In this document: piece by piece, positions 26,737 through 37,026 of the stretch
Layout of the letters: each line of letters begins with the position of its first letter
Numbering within the stretch: position 1 is the stretch's first letter
From: Saprospirales bacterium
GTDB taxonomy: Bacteria > Bacteroidota > Bacteroidia > Chitinophagales > Saprospiraceae
Assembly (NCBI GenBank): GCA_002698985.1
Contig: PAAY01000037.1
Span: forward strand, 113,104-177,103
DNA: 64,000 bases
Reading direction: 5' to 3'
Program-made: the position numbers and the translations under genes
The notes under the pieces: model-generated
The model's input: the letters and a program-made list of their open reading frames with translations, nothing else
The model's database searches: none
Told to the model about the DNA's origin: nothing

Positions 26737-29700
26737 CTAAAAGTCCATTCCGATGGAGAAGTAAAGTCTGGGGTCCTGCACGGCCCTCGTTTCGATGCCC
26801 CAGGCGTAGTCCAACCTGACGAAGTATCCGAACAACAGGGTGCGCATCCCCACTCCGTAGCCCATCACGATGGGATCCCGGAAGTAGTTCACGCTGATGG
26901 TCACGTTGTTGTTGGATTCGGTCCAGGTATTCAGCGGGCTCTCTTCGTTGAACGGGTTGATACCCTGCCAGGCAGTGCCGGCATCAAAAAATCCGATCAT
27001 CTGGAAGTTCCGAATGAAGTTGGACTGGCTGCGGCGGAAGAGGTAGCGCAAAACCGGGCTTCTGAATTCGGCATTGAAGAGCGCGTAGCTGTTGCCGTTG
27101 CGGGCATTCATCAGAAAGCCCCTTGCATTGGTGGCAATGGAGCGGTAAACGAAGTCTTCGCCTGCCGGCAATGGTATGGTATTGTCAAAGCGGGGCACCA
27201 GCCAGTTGTCTGTGCCGCCCAGCATGTACAGGATCTTCTCTTTGCCGAAGGAAGTGGCACCGGCCAGCCGCCCGGCCAGTATGGAGTATTTGAGTACCCG
27301 CTGGTAATGGCGGACGTCAAGGCCCACCAGGGTCATAAAGCCTTCGTTGGCGCTGAAGCTGGTGCCGTTGGCCAGGCTGATCTCGAAGCTCTTTATCATC
27401 TCGGCGAAGACCTTGTAGCGGGTGCCGTTTTTGATGTTGAGCGACACGTCGAGCGTGTTGTCGAAAACGTATTCTGCCCGCAGGCCAAAGCGCTGGGATT
27501 TTTGCGGAGGCACCTCCAGGGTGTTCAGGTCGGTGGCCAGGGTCTGCGTGTTGTCCATGCGCAGGGTGGCCGTGCCCCGCAGGCTGGTGAAAACGTCGAG
27601 CGGATAGCGCACCTGAAACTGGCCCAGTACGATGATGTTGTCGTATTTGACCGTAGGCGGTGTCGGATCGGCGGTGAAGCGGAGCCTCCTGCGGTACACG
27701 GCGTAGTGCTTATCGAGGCGTTTCTTGCGGTCTTTGAAAACGACGAAATATTCTGCCCCGTTGAAGGAGGTAGGCACTCGCACGCCCGCTTCAAACTCAT
27801 AGTCTTCCAATAGGTCTTTGAAATTGGCTTTCAGCAAAATGCCTGGAGGCGGGTAGCCAAAATCCTGCGGCACGCCGGCATAGCTGTTCAGGCCGTCGAA
27901 GAGCAGGCTGTTGTCGAGCTGCGTAGTCACGTAATCCGTCCTGAATTTGAGCCGGTAAGGGGTGATGCGGCCCGGCCTGAAGCGGTGCACCTTGTTCTCC
28001 TTTTGCTGATCGGCATAGACAGGCACGTACACCGGTGGCGGCATCACCACTTCGGGCTGCTTTTCTTCTTTGCCTTTCGTCGGAACCTCCGTGTCGTCAA
28101 ACTCGCTCTGGAAGAGGTAATTGTCGATGTCAACCTTGCCGGTGTCCTGTTTTTCCTGTGGCAGTGTTTCCACATCCACCGGCTCTTTGTCCACTTCTTT
28201 CATCACCTGCTGCGGTTTGTTGGAAGCAGGGTCGAAAGCGGGTTGTTTTTTGACGATGAGTTTTTGTTGCCGGAATGTGGTCAAAACCGGTGCCACGGGG
28301 CTTGTTGAAAGCGCTGCCCCGTAATAGATCCTGGGTTTGTTGCCATCGTAAAACAGCTGCACGAAGCGGTCATTCCGGCTTGCCTTGTGGTGCAGCGCGA
28401 TGTTGCGGTCGTAATTGGTGGTGAAATGGGTTACCGCCCGCTGTTTGATGACGGGCACCAGCTTGATGGAGTCGATGTGCGACAGGGCAACACTATCCAG
28501 TTTTTCGGTGATCATGCTGTCGGAATGGAGGCGCATCTGGTTTCCGTCGTCGAAAAAGATCAGGTTGTCAAAGTGGTGGAGGTAATTCTCCAGGTAGCCG
28601 ACTTTGCGGTTGCTGATGCCCGATTCATTGCTGACGAATGCAAACCAGGTGGTGTCCACGGCGATGGGCATGCGCTCATCGGCGAGGGGGGTGTTGGTCA
28701 CCTGCACCAGTTCCGGGCTGCCAATGCTGTCAAGGTTGAGGTAGAAAATGTCGTAGTCGCCAACGGGGAGGATGGAATCGAGCACGGAAATCACATTCAG
28801 TGAATCCGGCCGGTTGGAGGCAAAGAGGATGCCTCGCTGCCCATGCACCTGCACGAAGCTTGCATCCAGGTCATCCCAGAAATCCGTCGTCAGCCGTTGT
28901 GATTGCCGGGTTTTGATGAAGTAGCGGAAGATGTCCGACTGACCCCTTACAGCAGCCGAGAACACCAGTTCGTTAGGGTTGATGAAATCCATGCTGTACA
29001 CCCGCTGGAACTGGTTGATGAGCTCGTCTTCTGTTTTTTCCTTCGTCAAAACATTGTACAGGAGCAATTTGGGAACATCCCGTTTTTCATACAGCACCGC
29101 CAGTTCCATGTTGTTGGGGTTCCAGGCAATGAGCGGATAGTTGTAGTCAGTGGCCTGGATGGCATTGCGGAAGCCGCCTTTGTGGACCAGTGTGCGGTCA
29201 TCGGTGGCGAGGTCGTGCACATATACCCTTATTCTGCCGATCTCATTCAGCACATAAGCGACTTTGGTACCGTCGGGGCTGAGCTTCAGGGCGGTGAGCG
29301 GAACATTGCGCTTGTTCTTGATTTTTAGCTCCCGCAGGTTGGCAGAGTCCGGAGAGGTGGTAAGTTGTTTTTCAGCCGTGTACCGCTTGATGAAAAAATC
29401 TTTCCATGCCTGGGTGGTTCTTTCATACGTGCTGCCCAATACGAACAGGAACCCACTGTCCACACTGCGGTGGATGCGAGTCAGGTAAATCAGGTTGGAA
29501 ACCGTTGGCGTTCCGTAATGCGAAGCGATGAAGTACCACAGGGAGTGCCCGGCCAGTTGCGGGTGCTCTTCGGCCAGGTCGTCAAAATTTTCATACTGGC
29601 CGGAGAGGAGGAGATTTCTCAGGTCGTTGTCAAGGTCGCTATTCCATTCCTCACCAACGAAGGCTACCAGGCCATCCCGGAACCAGGCAGGCAGGTTCAT

Positions 29701-30192
29701 CATCACGGCGTTCTGCACGATTTCCTGGAGGTTGGAGCCAAAGAGCATGGCATTGAGATAGACAGAAGCAATGCCACTGCGGATCTGCTTGCGAAGGTGG
29801 TTGTGATCGCCATTGAAATAAACGAACATCTTGTTTCCGACGATCTTGGTTTGCCCGCCGGTGTTGACGAAGGCCTCCTCGCTGCCGATGTTGCTTTGTT
29901 TGAGGTCTGTGAGGTCTTTGTAAACGATGATCTCGATTTTGTCATTCATCCGGTAATCGACGATGCCCTGGATTTCCTGAAAATCGTACTCTGCCAGTTG
30001 CACCACGGATTGACCAATCAAACGGCCTTCACCATACCAGTAAGTGATGAAGTTGGGACTCTCGTATTGCGACCAGTCGGCAAAATCCTGGTTGAATTGC
30101 ACCCTGTTTTTGCCAAACTCCGTCTGAGTAGTTTGGCCGGAGGCCAGAAGGGAGAAAAAAGAAAGGATGCAAAAGGTGTAAAGAACACGCAT
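26737..30192 (-). CDS. large outer-membrane-associated protein with WD40/PD40-like propeller and C-terminal beta-barrel-like region
   Basis: Signal peptide; LSPDGTKVAYVLNEIGRIRVYVHDL repeats; C-terminal MGYGVGMRTLLFGYFVRLDYAWG barrel end. Confidence 0.75.
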   Translation of the reverse strand: MRVLYTFCILSFFSLLASGQTTQTEFGKNRVQFNQDFADWSQYESPNFITYWYGEGRLIGQSVVQLAEYDFQEIQGIVDYRMNDKIEIIVYKDLTDLKQSNIGSEEAFVNTGGQTKIVGNKMFVYFNGDHNHLRKQIRSGIASVYLNAMLFGSNLQEIVQNAVMMNLPAWFRDGLVAFVGEEWNSDLDNDLRNLLLSGQYENFDDLAEEHPQLAGHSLWYFIASHYGTPTVSNLIYLTRIHRSVDSGFLFVLGSTYERTTQAWKDFFIKRYTAEKQLTTSPDSANLRELKIKNKRNVPLTALKLSPDGTKVAYVLNEIGRIRVYVHDLATDDRTLVHKGGFRNAIQATDYNYPLIAWNPNNMELAVLYEKRDVPKLLLYNVLTKEKTEDELINQFQRVYSMDFINPNELVFSAAVRGQSDIFRYFIKTRQSQRLTTDFWDDLDASFVQVHGQRGILFASNRPDSLNVISVLDSILPVGDYDIFYLNLDSIGSPELVQVTNTPLADERMPIAVDTTWFAFVSNESGISNRKVGYLENYLHHFDNLIFFDDGNQMRLHSDSMITEKLDSVALSHIDSIKLVPVIKQRAVTHFTTNYDRNIALHHKASRNDRFVQLFYDGNKPRIYYGAALSTSPVAPVLTTFRQQKLIVKKQPAFDPASNKPQQVMKEVDKEPVDVETLPQEKQDTGKVDIDNYLFQSEFDDTEVPTKGKEEKQPEVVMPPPVYVPVYADQQKENKVHRFRPGRITPYRLKFRTDYVTTQLDNSLLFDGLNSYAGVPQDFGYPPPGILLKANFKDLLEDYEFEAGVRVPTSFNGAEYFVVFKDRKKRLDKHYAVYRRRLRFTADPTPPTVKYDNIIVLGQFQVRYPLDVFTSLRGTATLRMDNTQTLATDLNTLEVPPQKSQRFGLRAEYVFDNTLDVSLNIKNGTRYKVFAEMIKSFEISLANGTSFSANEGFMTLVGLDVRHYQRVLKYSILAGRLAGATSFGKEKILYMLGGTDNWLVPRFDNTIPLPAGEDFVYRSIATNARGFLMNARNGNSYALFNAEFRSPVLRYLFRRSQSNFIRNFQMIGFFDAGTAWQGINPFNEESPLNTWTESNNNVTISVNYFRDPIVMGYGVGMRTLLFGYFVRLDYAWGIETRAVQDPRLYFSIGMDF

Positions 30193-30312
30193 GGCTTACA
30201 AATTATGGCGAATGAGACGCTGTTTGGGGTTTTTGACTGAGCCTAGTAAAAGTACCAAAGATTTTTACAGGCTGGCAAAGTAGCGGACTGTAATTAAAAG
30301 ATTGTCAGGCGC

Positions 30313-31281
30313 CTAATGTTTTAGCGCCTTCTTTTTTATGACTCCACCGGCAATGTCCCGGACAGGCGAGGCCACCAAAAAGGCCGTGGGGTCAATGGTG
30401 TCGATGTTTCTTCTCAACCGGGCAAATTCAAGTCTGGTGATAACAGTGAAAACCACCGGCTGGTTGCGCAAATCTTTCTGGCTCGTGCCATAACCGCCCT
30501 TTGCTTCGTAAATGGTGGCCCCTCTGCCCAGTTTCTGAACGATCATCAGCCGGATGGCCTCGTAGTGCGGGCTGATGATGGTGATGCCCATGTATTCATC
30601 CACGCCTTCCACGATGAAGTCCACAGTTTTTGATGCGGCCAGGTAGGTGAGTATGGAGTAAAGCGCCGTTTCAATGGACAGCAGGTAGGCGGCTACCGAG
30701 AAAATCATGATGTTGAACAACAAAATGACATCGCCGATGCTGATGCTGATTTTCCGTGACAGCCAGACGGCCAGCACTTCCGTTCCGTCCAGCACTGCTC
30801 CTCCTCTTACTGCAAGACCTATGCCTGCACCGAGGAAGAAGCCGCCAAAGGCAGCCACCAGCAATTTGTCGGAGGTTACGACGGGGTACTCCACGGTGGC
30901 AACTACGGTGGCCAGCAAAAGAATGGCAGCAATACTCTTGATACCGAAGGCCTTGCCCAACTGGTAGAATGCCATCAGAATAAAAGGAGCATTGATGAGA
31001 ACGAGGAGCAAGGGCAATTTGAGTTTGGTAACCAGTGCCGTAAGCAGGGAGATACCCGTGACACCACCATCGATGAAATCGTTTGGAAGCAGGAAACCTT
31101 TCAGGCCAAAGCCTGCGGCAAAGACTCCTGCTGCAATGAGCAGAATATCTTTGATGTTATGTATGATGAGTACCTCAAGCCGCTTGACCTCCTTCTCCAG
31201 CAAAGCATCAGAAACATAATTTTTTTCTGTTTCCTTTCGCTTGCGCAACGATTCGTAAATGATGTTGTGAAAAATGCTCAT
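30313..31281 (-). CDS. YitT family membrane protein
   Basis: GVFAAGFGLKGFLLPNDFIDGGVTGISLL; DUF2179-like C-terminus. Confidence 0.85.
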   Translation of the reverse strand: MSIFHNIIYESLRKRKETEKNYVSDALLEKEVKRLEVLIIHNIKDILLIAAGVFAAGFGLKGFLLPNDFIDGGVTGISLLTALVTKLKLPLLLVLINAPFILMAFYQLGKAFGIKSIAAILLLATVVATVEYPVVTSDKLLVAAFGGFFLGAGIGLAVRGGAVLDGTEVLAVWLSRKISISIGDVILLFNIMIFSVAAYLLSIETALYSILTYLAASKTVDFIVEGVDEYMGITIISPHYEAIRLMIVQKLGRGATIYEAKGGYGTSQKDLRNQPVVFTVITRLEFARLRRNIDTIDPTAFLVASPVRDIAGGVIKKKALKH

Positions 31282-31404
31282 CGATTATTAGTTGTGGGTT
31301 ACTTCTGAGCATTGACCTTGCTACTTTCGCAAGCGCAATGGCTCAGAACTTATCAGAAATTGCCGCTCCAATATTCGCATTTTTTACCGCCAAATCATCC
31401 AGAA

Positions 31405-32049
31405 ATGTCTAAAGCCTCGGTAGCCGTCCTCACCTTTAACCCCTTTCAGGAAAACACCTATGTCGTTTACGACGATACAAAGGAGTGCGTCATTTTTGAC
31501 CCCGGCTGTTTTGACGACAACGAAAAAGAAAGCCTGAAAAAGTTTATCGAAGACAGTGGCCTGAAACCCGTCAGGCTCATCAACACCCACTGCCACATCG
31601 ATCATGTTTTCGGAAACCTGTTTGTGAGCAATACCTGGGGACTCGACCTGGAAATCCACAAAGGCGAGCTGCCGGTGCTGGAAGCCGTTCCGGCAGTCAG
31701 CCAGTTTTACGGCATACCCGCAGGAGACCCCTCGCCGGCCCCCGGCAGGTTTATCGAAGAAGGTGAAGAAATCGCATTCGGCAACACCACGTTGAAGGCA
31801 TTGTTTACACCCGGCCATTCACCGGCAAGCCTGTCCTTTTATTGCGAAGCGAGCGGCTTTGTCATCGCTGGTGATGTGCTGTTCCGTGAAAGCATCGGTC
31901 GCACCGATTTGCCGGGAGGCGATTTTGACACCTTGATCCGGAGCATCAGAACCCAATTGTTCTGCCTCGACGATGATGTGGTGGTGCATCCCGGACACGG
32001 CCCCTCAACCACCATCGGGCACGAGCGCAGGTTCAATCCTTTTCTTTGA
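31405..32049 (+). CDS. MBL-fold metallo-hydrolase
   Basis: INTHCHIDHVFGN, FTPGHSPASLSFY, VHPGHGPSTTIGHER. Confidence 0.92.
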   Translation: MSKASVAVLTFNPFQENTYVVYDDTKECVIFDPGCFDDNEKESLKKFIEDSGLKPVRLINTHCHIDHVFGNLFVSNTWGLDLEIHKGELPVLEAVPAVSQFYGIPAGDPSPAPGRFIEEGEEIAFGNTTLKALFTPGHSPASLSFYCEASGFVIAGDVLFRESIGRTDLPGGDFDTLIRSIRTQLFCLDDDVVVHPGHGPSTTIGHERRFNPFL

Positions 32050-32052
32050 TAG

Positions 32053-32126
32053 ACTCAAAACAAACTCTCCATCCTCTCTGAAATGACAGGCTTGGATTTT
32101 CCCAAACCACTTCGCATAGGGTATAG
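32053..32126 (+). repeat. dispersed intergenic repeat, copy 2
   Basis: actcaaaacaaactctccatcctc...cttggattttcccaaaccacttcgcatagggtatag, related to 12424-12525. Confidence 0.6.
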
Positions 32127-32130
32127 AAGC

Positions 32131-32164
32131 AAAAAAAATGGGCTGGTGAAAATCTCACCAGCCC
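32131..32164 (-). terminator. Rho-independent terminator for the AP2/HNH gene
   Basis: A-run then gggctggtga-aaatc-tcaccagccc. Confidence 0.7.
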
Positions 32165-32200
32165 AAAGTGTCTTTGCGTTTCCCGGATGAGTTTATATCA

Positions 32201-32779
32201 TCATTGGCTTGTGCGCAATCCATTTTGCATGGCCTGGCGCTTGGCTTTGGATTTTATCACGTTCTGCTTGCCGTGTTCACCGAAGATTTCCCTTGACTTT
32301 TTGTTGTAAGCCAAAGCTGCCTCCTCGGGGGTATCGTACATGCCGATGTGCACCGGTTTACGGTTGATGGAGATCATCGCCCGGTATTTGTTGTTTTCCT
32401 TGTACACACCGGTGTAGCCGGTTTTGCTGGTTGTCTTGCGTTTCCGGCTTGCCACAGCCCTTGACCGGTAGGCCAGGTTCTCGAGCCTGCAGTCCAGTTT
32501 GTTGCCGTTGATGGCACCTACCAGGTTTTTCTCTTCCGTTTTCTGGTCGGAAAGAAAGCGCTCGGCAATCAGCTTGTGCAGGTAAATAGTTTCTGTCTTG
32601 TAGCCATTGTCAGCTTTCTTCCAGGTTTTCTGAAAGAATGCACAACCACTGGAATGTTTGCGAAGATTATTGATGAAATCGACCTTTACCAGGTAGGGTT
32701 CGGTTGTCAGCCAGGAATAAACCTCTTCATCCAACAGGACGTATTCGTCCGCATTTTTGAGTTTCACTTTGTACAGCAT
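32201..32779 (-). CDS. AP2-domain protein with HNH-like N-terminal region
   Basis: YLHKLIAERFL...VGAINGNKLDCRLENLAYRS then GYTGVYKENNKYRAMISINRKPVHIGMYDTPEEAALAYNKKSREIFGEHGKQN. Confidence 0.78.
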   Translation of the reverse strand: MLYKVKLKNADEYVLLDEEVYSWLTTEPYLVKVDFINNLRKHSSGCAFFQKTWKKADNGYKTETIYLHKLIAERFLSDQKTEEKNLVGAINGNKLDCRLENLAYRSRAVASRKRKTTSKTGYTGVYKENNKYRAMISINRKPVHIGMYDTPEEAALAYNKKSREIFGEHGKQNVIKSKAKRQAMQNGLRTSQ

Positions 32780-32913
32780 AGCATTTCAAATTGTTAGGAG
32801 CGCGTAAATTGGATCAAATGGGCGGGGAATTTTTGGCTTGCTGTGCAAAAGTCAATACTGTCTGGCGTATTACCGTCAGGGGAAAAAGCAAATCAAAAAA
32901 TTACGGGATTCCC

Positions 32914-33573
32914 TTAGTCTTTATCGAGGCCGTTCTCGACAGCGTACAATACGAGGCCAACGATGTTCTTGGAGCCTGTTTTTTCTATCAGGTTGCGTTT
33001 GTGCACTTCCACTGTCCTTGGGCTTATGAAAAGTTTTTCGGCTATTTCCTGGTTGGTAAATTCCCTGGTGATCAGTTTCAATACTTCCATTTCTCTTTTG
33101 GTGAGTTCTACGGGGTAAAACCTGGGGGCTTTTAGTTTCGTGCGGGGGGTCATTGCCTCCATGACGGATTTCATGACGTCTTGTCCAAAATAGGTTTCAC
33201 CCTCACAGATGGTATGTATGGCCTTGAGCAGTTCCTTCTGGCTGCAACTCTTTAACAGGTAGCCTTCAGCGCCGGCCCTGAGCATCTGGCGCACGTACTG
33301 GGTTTCATTGAGCATGGTCAGGGCCAGCACTTTAACCTCTGGGTATTTGCTTTTAACTTGTTCCGCAACGACTACCCCGTCCAGTCCTGGCATGTTGATG
33401 TCGAGCAACAGGAGATCGACTTCGTAGTGTGACAATAAATCAATTGCGTCATCTCCGTTGTCTGCTTCGGCAACCACCAGGATGTCAGGATCACTTTCCA
33501 GGTAACCTTTGATACCATCCCGGACCAGTTTGTGGTCGTCAGCAATCAGCACTTTGATTTTACCGTCATTCAT
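32914..33573 (-). CDS. NarL/LuxR-family response regulator
   Basis: REC VDLLLLDINMPGLDG; LuxR HTH TKREMEVLKLITREFTNQEIAEKLFISPRTVEVHKRNLIEK. Confidence 0.94.
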   Translation of the reverse strand: MNDGKIKVLIADDHKLVRDGIKGYLESDPDILVVAEADNGDDAIDLLSHYEVDLLLLDINMPGLDGVVVAEQVKSKYPEVKVLALTMLNETQYVRQMLRAGAEGYLLKSCSQKELLKAIHTICEGETYFGQDVMKSVMEAMTPRTKLKAPRFYPVELTKREMEVLKLITREFTNQEIAEKLFISPRTVEVHKRNLIEKTGSKNIVGLVLYAVENGLDKD

Positions 33574-36500
33574 GGATCAATGGTATTTGAAGCGCGATGA
33601 TGGTTCCGTTGCCCGGCCTGCTATCTATGTCCAACCGGGCACCGATGGTCTCTGACCGTATGGCAATGTTGCGCAAGCCAATGTGGTTTTTACTGTCAAC
33701 GGCAGCTGGGTCAAAACCTGTTCCGTCGTCTTCAATGGTCAGTATGAGCATTTCCGGATACTTCATCAGTTGAACCACGCCGGATTGGGCCTTTGAATGT
33801 TTCACGATGTTGGTGACGGCTTCCTGGGTAATGCGGTACAGGTTTCTTTCCAGTATTGGAGACAGGCGCCCTTCCCGGAAATTGGTGAAGAAAGAAAGCT
33901 GAACATCCGAGGCTTCGTTCAGGGAGTTGATCAGTTGTTCCACAGCCAGGGAATAGCCGAAGTCCTTGATTGTCTTGGGCATGAGGTTGTGGGAGATCAT
34001 CCGGGTTTCATCCAGAGCGGTCTTTATGGTTTCCAATGCTGTTTTATAGTTCCGTCTGGCTTTTTCATCTAGTTGTTTGACGGAAGCTTTCATGGCACCC
34101 AGGTTCAGTACAGAGCTCGAAAGAAGCTGACCCAGACCATCGTGCAATTCTGCAGCGATCCGCTGTCGCTCTCTGTCTTCACTTTCGGTAGCGCTGATCA
34201 ATGCCAATTCATGGGCTTTCTTTTGTTCGGTGATGTCAATCGCAGTTACGACGATTGAATTGTGATCGGTCAATGGCATCCGGCCTACCCGGCACCTGAC
34301 CCAGCGGAAATTCCCGTCTTTTCTCCTGAACCTGAACTCCAGCAGGATGGGTTGAGTCAAGTCATATTCCTTAAATCTCTCTAGTTCCTCCATATCCTGT
34401 GGATGGACGAGGGCCAGCATGCTTTGGCGATCCATCTTGTAGATCTCATCTTTGCTGTACCCCAGCAGCTCAACGTAGGCATTGTTGAAATACCTGACCT
34501 TCCCATCTACCATGATGAGAATGCCCTGCAGGGAGTATTCAACCAGGGAGCGGTATTTTTCCTCAGACTCACGGATGGCCCTTATCATCTGCATTTTTTC
34601 CGTAACATCCCTGACGATTCCTTGAACCAACAACCTTCCCTGGAAGTGGATGGCGGAGAGAGAAACTTCGGCTTCAAAGGGCGTTCCATCGGCACGGCAG
34701 TGTATCCAACTGAATTTTAGCCTTTCTCCTTCAATGGCTCTTCGTATGTATGCCAACCCTTTTTCCCTGGACAAACTACCATCAGGTTGCATTTCAGGTG
34801 AGAACGACCACGGCGTTTTTCCAATGATCTCGCTTTTATCGAGGCAACCAAAAACATCCAGTGCTGCCCTGTTAATATCAACGAAAACGTCGTTTTCGAC
34901 GATCACGATTGCATCGGAGGCGGCATCGTGCAAGGTCCGCCACCGGGCTTCACTTTCTTTTAGTCTTTCTTCAGCAAGTTTTTGATCTGTTATATCGCGG
35001 GCAAAGCCGAGCAACAAGCCGGCAGGATAGTCCTTGGTTCGCATGAACAAGGCTGAGCTGTAAACTCGCTTTATTCCTTCTGGTGTCTCATATTCTGCTT
35101 CCGATTCGAAAAACGAAGTGCTTTCCTGTGAAGCCATGCTGTTTTCGAGCAATGATCGAAGGTGGGTATAATTGCCTTCAACCAGCCTGTTTTCCATAAA
35201 CGAAGTGCTCACCACATTGGGTTTTGAACCCAGGCCCAACATTTCACTGTAGGCTTCGTCCAGGTATAAAAAGTCCTCCGCCATGTTCCACTTGTAAAAA
35301 CCCAGCTTGGAGGCTCTGAGTGCCAGTCGGTATTCCCTGTCTTTCTCCAGCAGCTTTTTCTGAGTTTCTTGCAATTGGGTGATATCATGAGCAGACCACA
35401 AGAGGTAGGTCACCTGGCCACCTTCCACAATAGGCGTAAGTGAAGATTTGAGGTGTATCCACGAACCATCAGGTCGCTGCACTTCTTCATCATGGCTTGT
35501 TTGCTGGCGAGTACTCACCAGTTCGTCCATTACCTTGAGTTTTTCAACGACATGGACTTCAGGTAAACCGACTTTGTTCAGCAGGTAATCTTTCAGATCA
35601 CGGTTCAGTATATCTTCTTTCTTAATGTCAGCTACAAAGTATTTCTGCAACTCAAACGCAGTGTCATTGAAGGAATCGATGATGTACTTTCCGGGACCCT
35701 CAACCCTGTAAAGCGTGATATAATCACGAATGTTTTTGAAAATGAGGCTTTGCTTGATCCGCGTGTTTTCCAATTCCTCATCCATCAACTTTTGTCGGGT
35801 TACTTCCTGTACGATACCCGACAGTTTATACGGTGCACCTTTTTTTGAAATTTTGAGTTTGCTCAAAACCCTGAAGAACCTTGGCTCTCCATCGATGATG
35901 AGTTGATGGGTCGTTTCAATTTCAGAACCGGAGCGGTACAAGGCTTCGAAATGCCCTTTGAGCTGCTGCCAGTTGGAAGCACCCAGGTTTCGCAGAACTT
36001 GCTTCAAAGAATGGGCTGGGAGTTTTGATTCAAGACCAAAGATCTCATCAAACTGTTCAGATGTTCGCAGCCTTTTCGTTCTAAGGTCGAATTCCCAGCT
36101 TCCCATTTGTGCCATTCTTTCAGCTTCCTGAAGAATGCCTGCCTGGATTTTCAGCGCTTTGAAGGAGAGGAACCTTGTTACTGCCGTGTATAGGTAAGAG
36201 CATATAGCCTGGATGGTCTCGAGGTCTTTTGGTTGCCAGTCAATGTTGCCTTTCTCTTTTCCAAAGCCAATCCAGCCAAGCAGAACATTCCCCTTTTTCA
36301 GCGCAACAAAAAAAGAAGAGGCATAACCAAATTCGAGGAGGAGGTCTTTTGGCTTATTGGCATCGCCTGGCAAGTCTGTTTCGATGTTTTCTAAATACAA
36401 GTATTCATTTTGCGACAGATGGTCTAGAAGCCAGGTATAGGAGTCAGGATCAAAACTCCCGTATGGAGCTCTATTGGTTTTTTGGTTGTCAGTTACTCCT

Positions 36501-36721
36501 TCACCTAGCCATACGAGGTGCTGCTGCTCAGGATGCACGAGGGCAAAATGACACCGGTCGACGCCCATGGTTTTGGAAATATTGTCGAGTGCGCTTTTGA
36601 CTGCTTCGTTTTTCTTGTCTGTTGGGGCATCGAACAAGTGGACCACAACCCACTGAAGTAAGTCCTTTAAGGTCTGAGTAGAATGGGAGGCTGTTGTTGC
36701 TATTTTATTTTCAAAGTTCAT
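33566..36721 (-). CDS. GAF/multi-PAS sensor histidine kinase (HisKA_3)
   Basis: Repeated PAS/PAC segments; ESEDRERQRIAAELHDGLGQLLSSSVLNL; overlaps the response regulator start. Confidence 0.93.
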   Translation of the reverse strand: MNFENKIATTASHSTQTLKDLLQWVVVHLFDAPTDKKNEAVKSALDNISKTMGVDRCHFALVHPEQQHLVWLGEGVTDNQKTNRAPYGSFDPDSYTWLLDHLSQNEYLYLENIETDLPGDANKPKDLLLEFGYASSFFVALKKGNVLLGWIGFGKEKGNIDWQPKDLETIQAICSYLYTAVTRFLSFKALKIQAGILQEAERMAQMGSWEFDLRTKRLRTSEQFDEIFGLESKLPAHSLKQVLRNLGASNWQQLKGHFEALYRSGSEIETTHQLIIDGEPRFFRVLSKLKISKKGAPYKLSGIVQEVTRQKLMDEELENTRIKQSLIFKNIRDYITLYRVEGPGKYIIDSFNDTAFELQKYFVADIKKEDILNRDLKDYLLNKVGLPEVHVVEKLKVMDELVSTRQQTSHDEEVQRPDGSWIHLKSSLTPIVEGGQVTYLLWSAHDITQLQETQKKLLEKDREYRLALRASKLGFYKWNMAEDFLYLDEAYSEMLGLGSKPNVVSTSFMENRLVEGNYTHLRSLLENSMASQESTSFFESEAEYETPEGIKRVYSSALFMRTKDYPAGLLLGFARDITDQKLAEERLKESEARWRTLHDAASDAIVIVENDVFVDINRAALDVFGCLDKSEIIGKTPWSFSPEMQPDGSLSREKGLAYIRRAIEGERLKFSWIHCRADGTPFEAEVSLSAIHFQGRLLVQGIVRDVTEKMQMIRAIRESEEKYRSLVEYSLQGILIMVDGKVRYFNNAYVELLGYSKDEIYKMDRQSMLALVHPQDMEELERFKEYDLTQPILLEFRFRRKDGNFRWVRCRVGRMPLTDHNSIVVTAIDITEQKKAHELALISATESEDRERQRIAAELHDGLGQLLSSSVLNLGAMKASVKQLDEKARRNYKTALETIKTALDETRMISHNLMPKTIKDFGYSLAVEQLINSLNEASDVQLSFFTNFREGRLSPILERNLYRITQEAVTNIVKHSKAQSGVVQLMKYPEMLILTIEDDGTGFDPAAVDSKNHIGLRNIAIRSETIGARLDIDSRPGNGTIIALQIPLIHE

Positions 36722-37026
36722 TTTCGTTTCTTTGGATCAGTCTGATACGAATAAGGGAGGTTAGCAGTTTCTGATTGGGAGCTAAATTATCCCTGTGAAG
36801 AGTTTCAAAATTAGAGGTATTGAATCCATTAGCCATTTGAAAGCATCCATAATTCCTTAAAAGCTAACGCTTTTCAAAATTTTCCTTCGCAATACCCGAA
36901 CACGCATTTACTTTTGCACGCTCTTTTTCACGTTGGTGAAGATGAGATCCTTTGAAGAATCAGTGTCCTCCACCTCCAACTTGTGTTCGTTTTCGAATGG
37001 GCACAGGGCATCACACAGGTAAATAG

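Noticed and set aside
26704-30240. Long plus-strand ORFs (26704-27813, 29365-30240) opposite the propeller/barrel gene
   Set aside because: Low-complexity V/G/H-rich translations with no domains, antisense to a coherent 1151-aa protein with a signal peptide; codon-bias artefacts.
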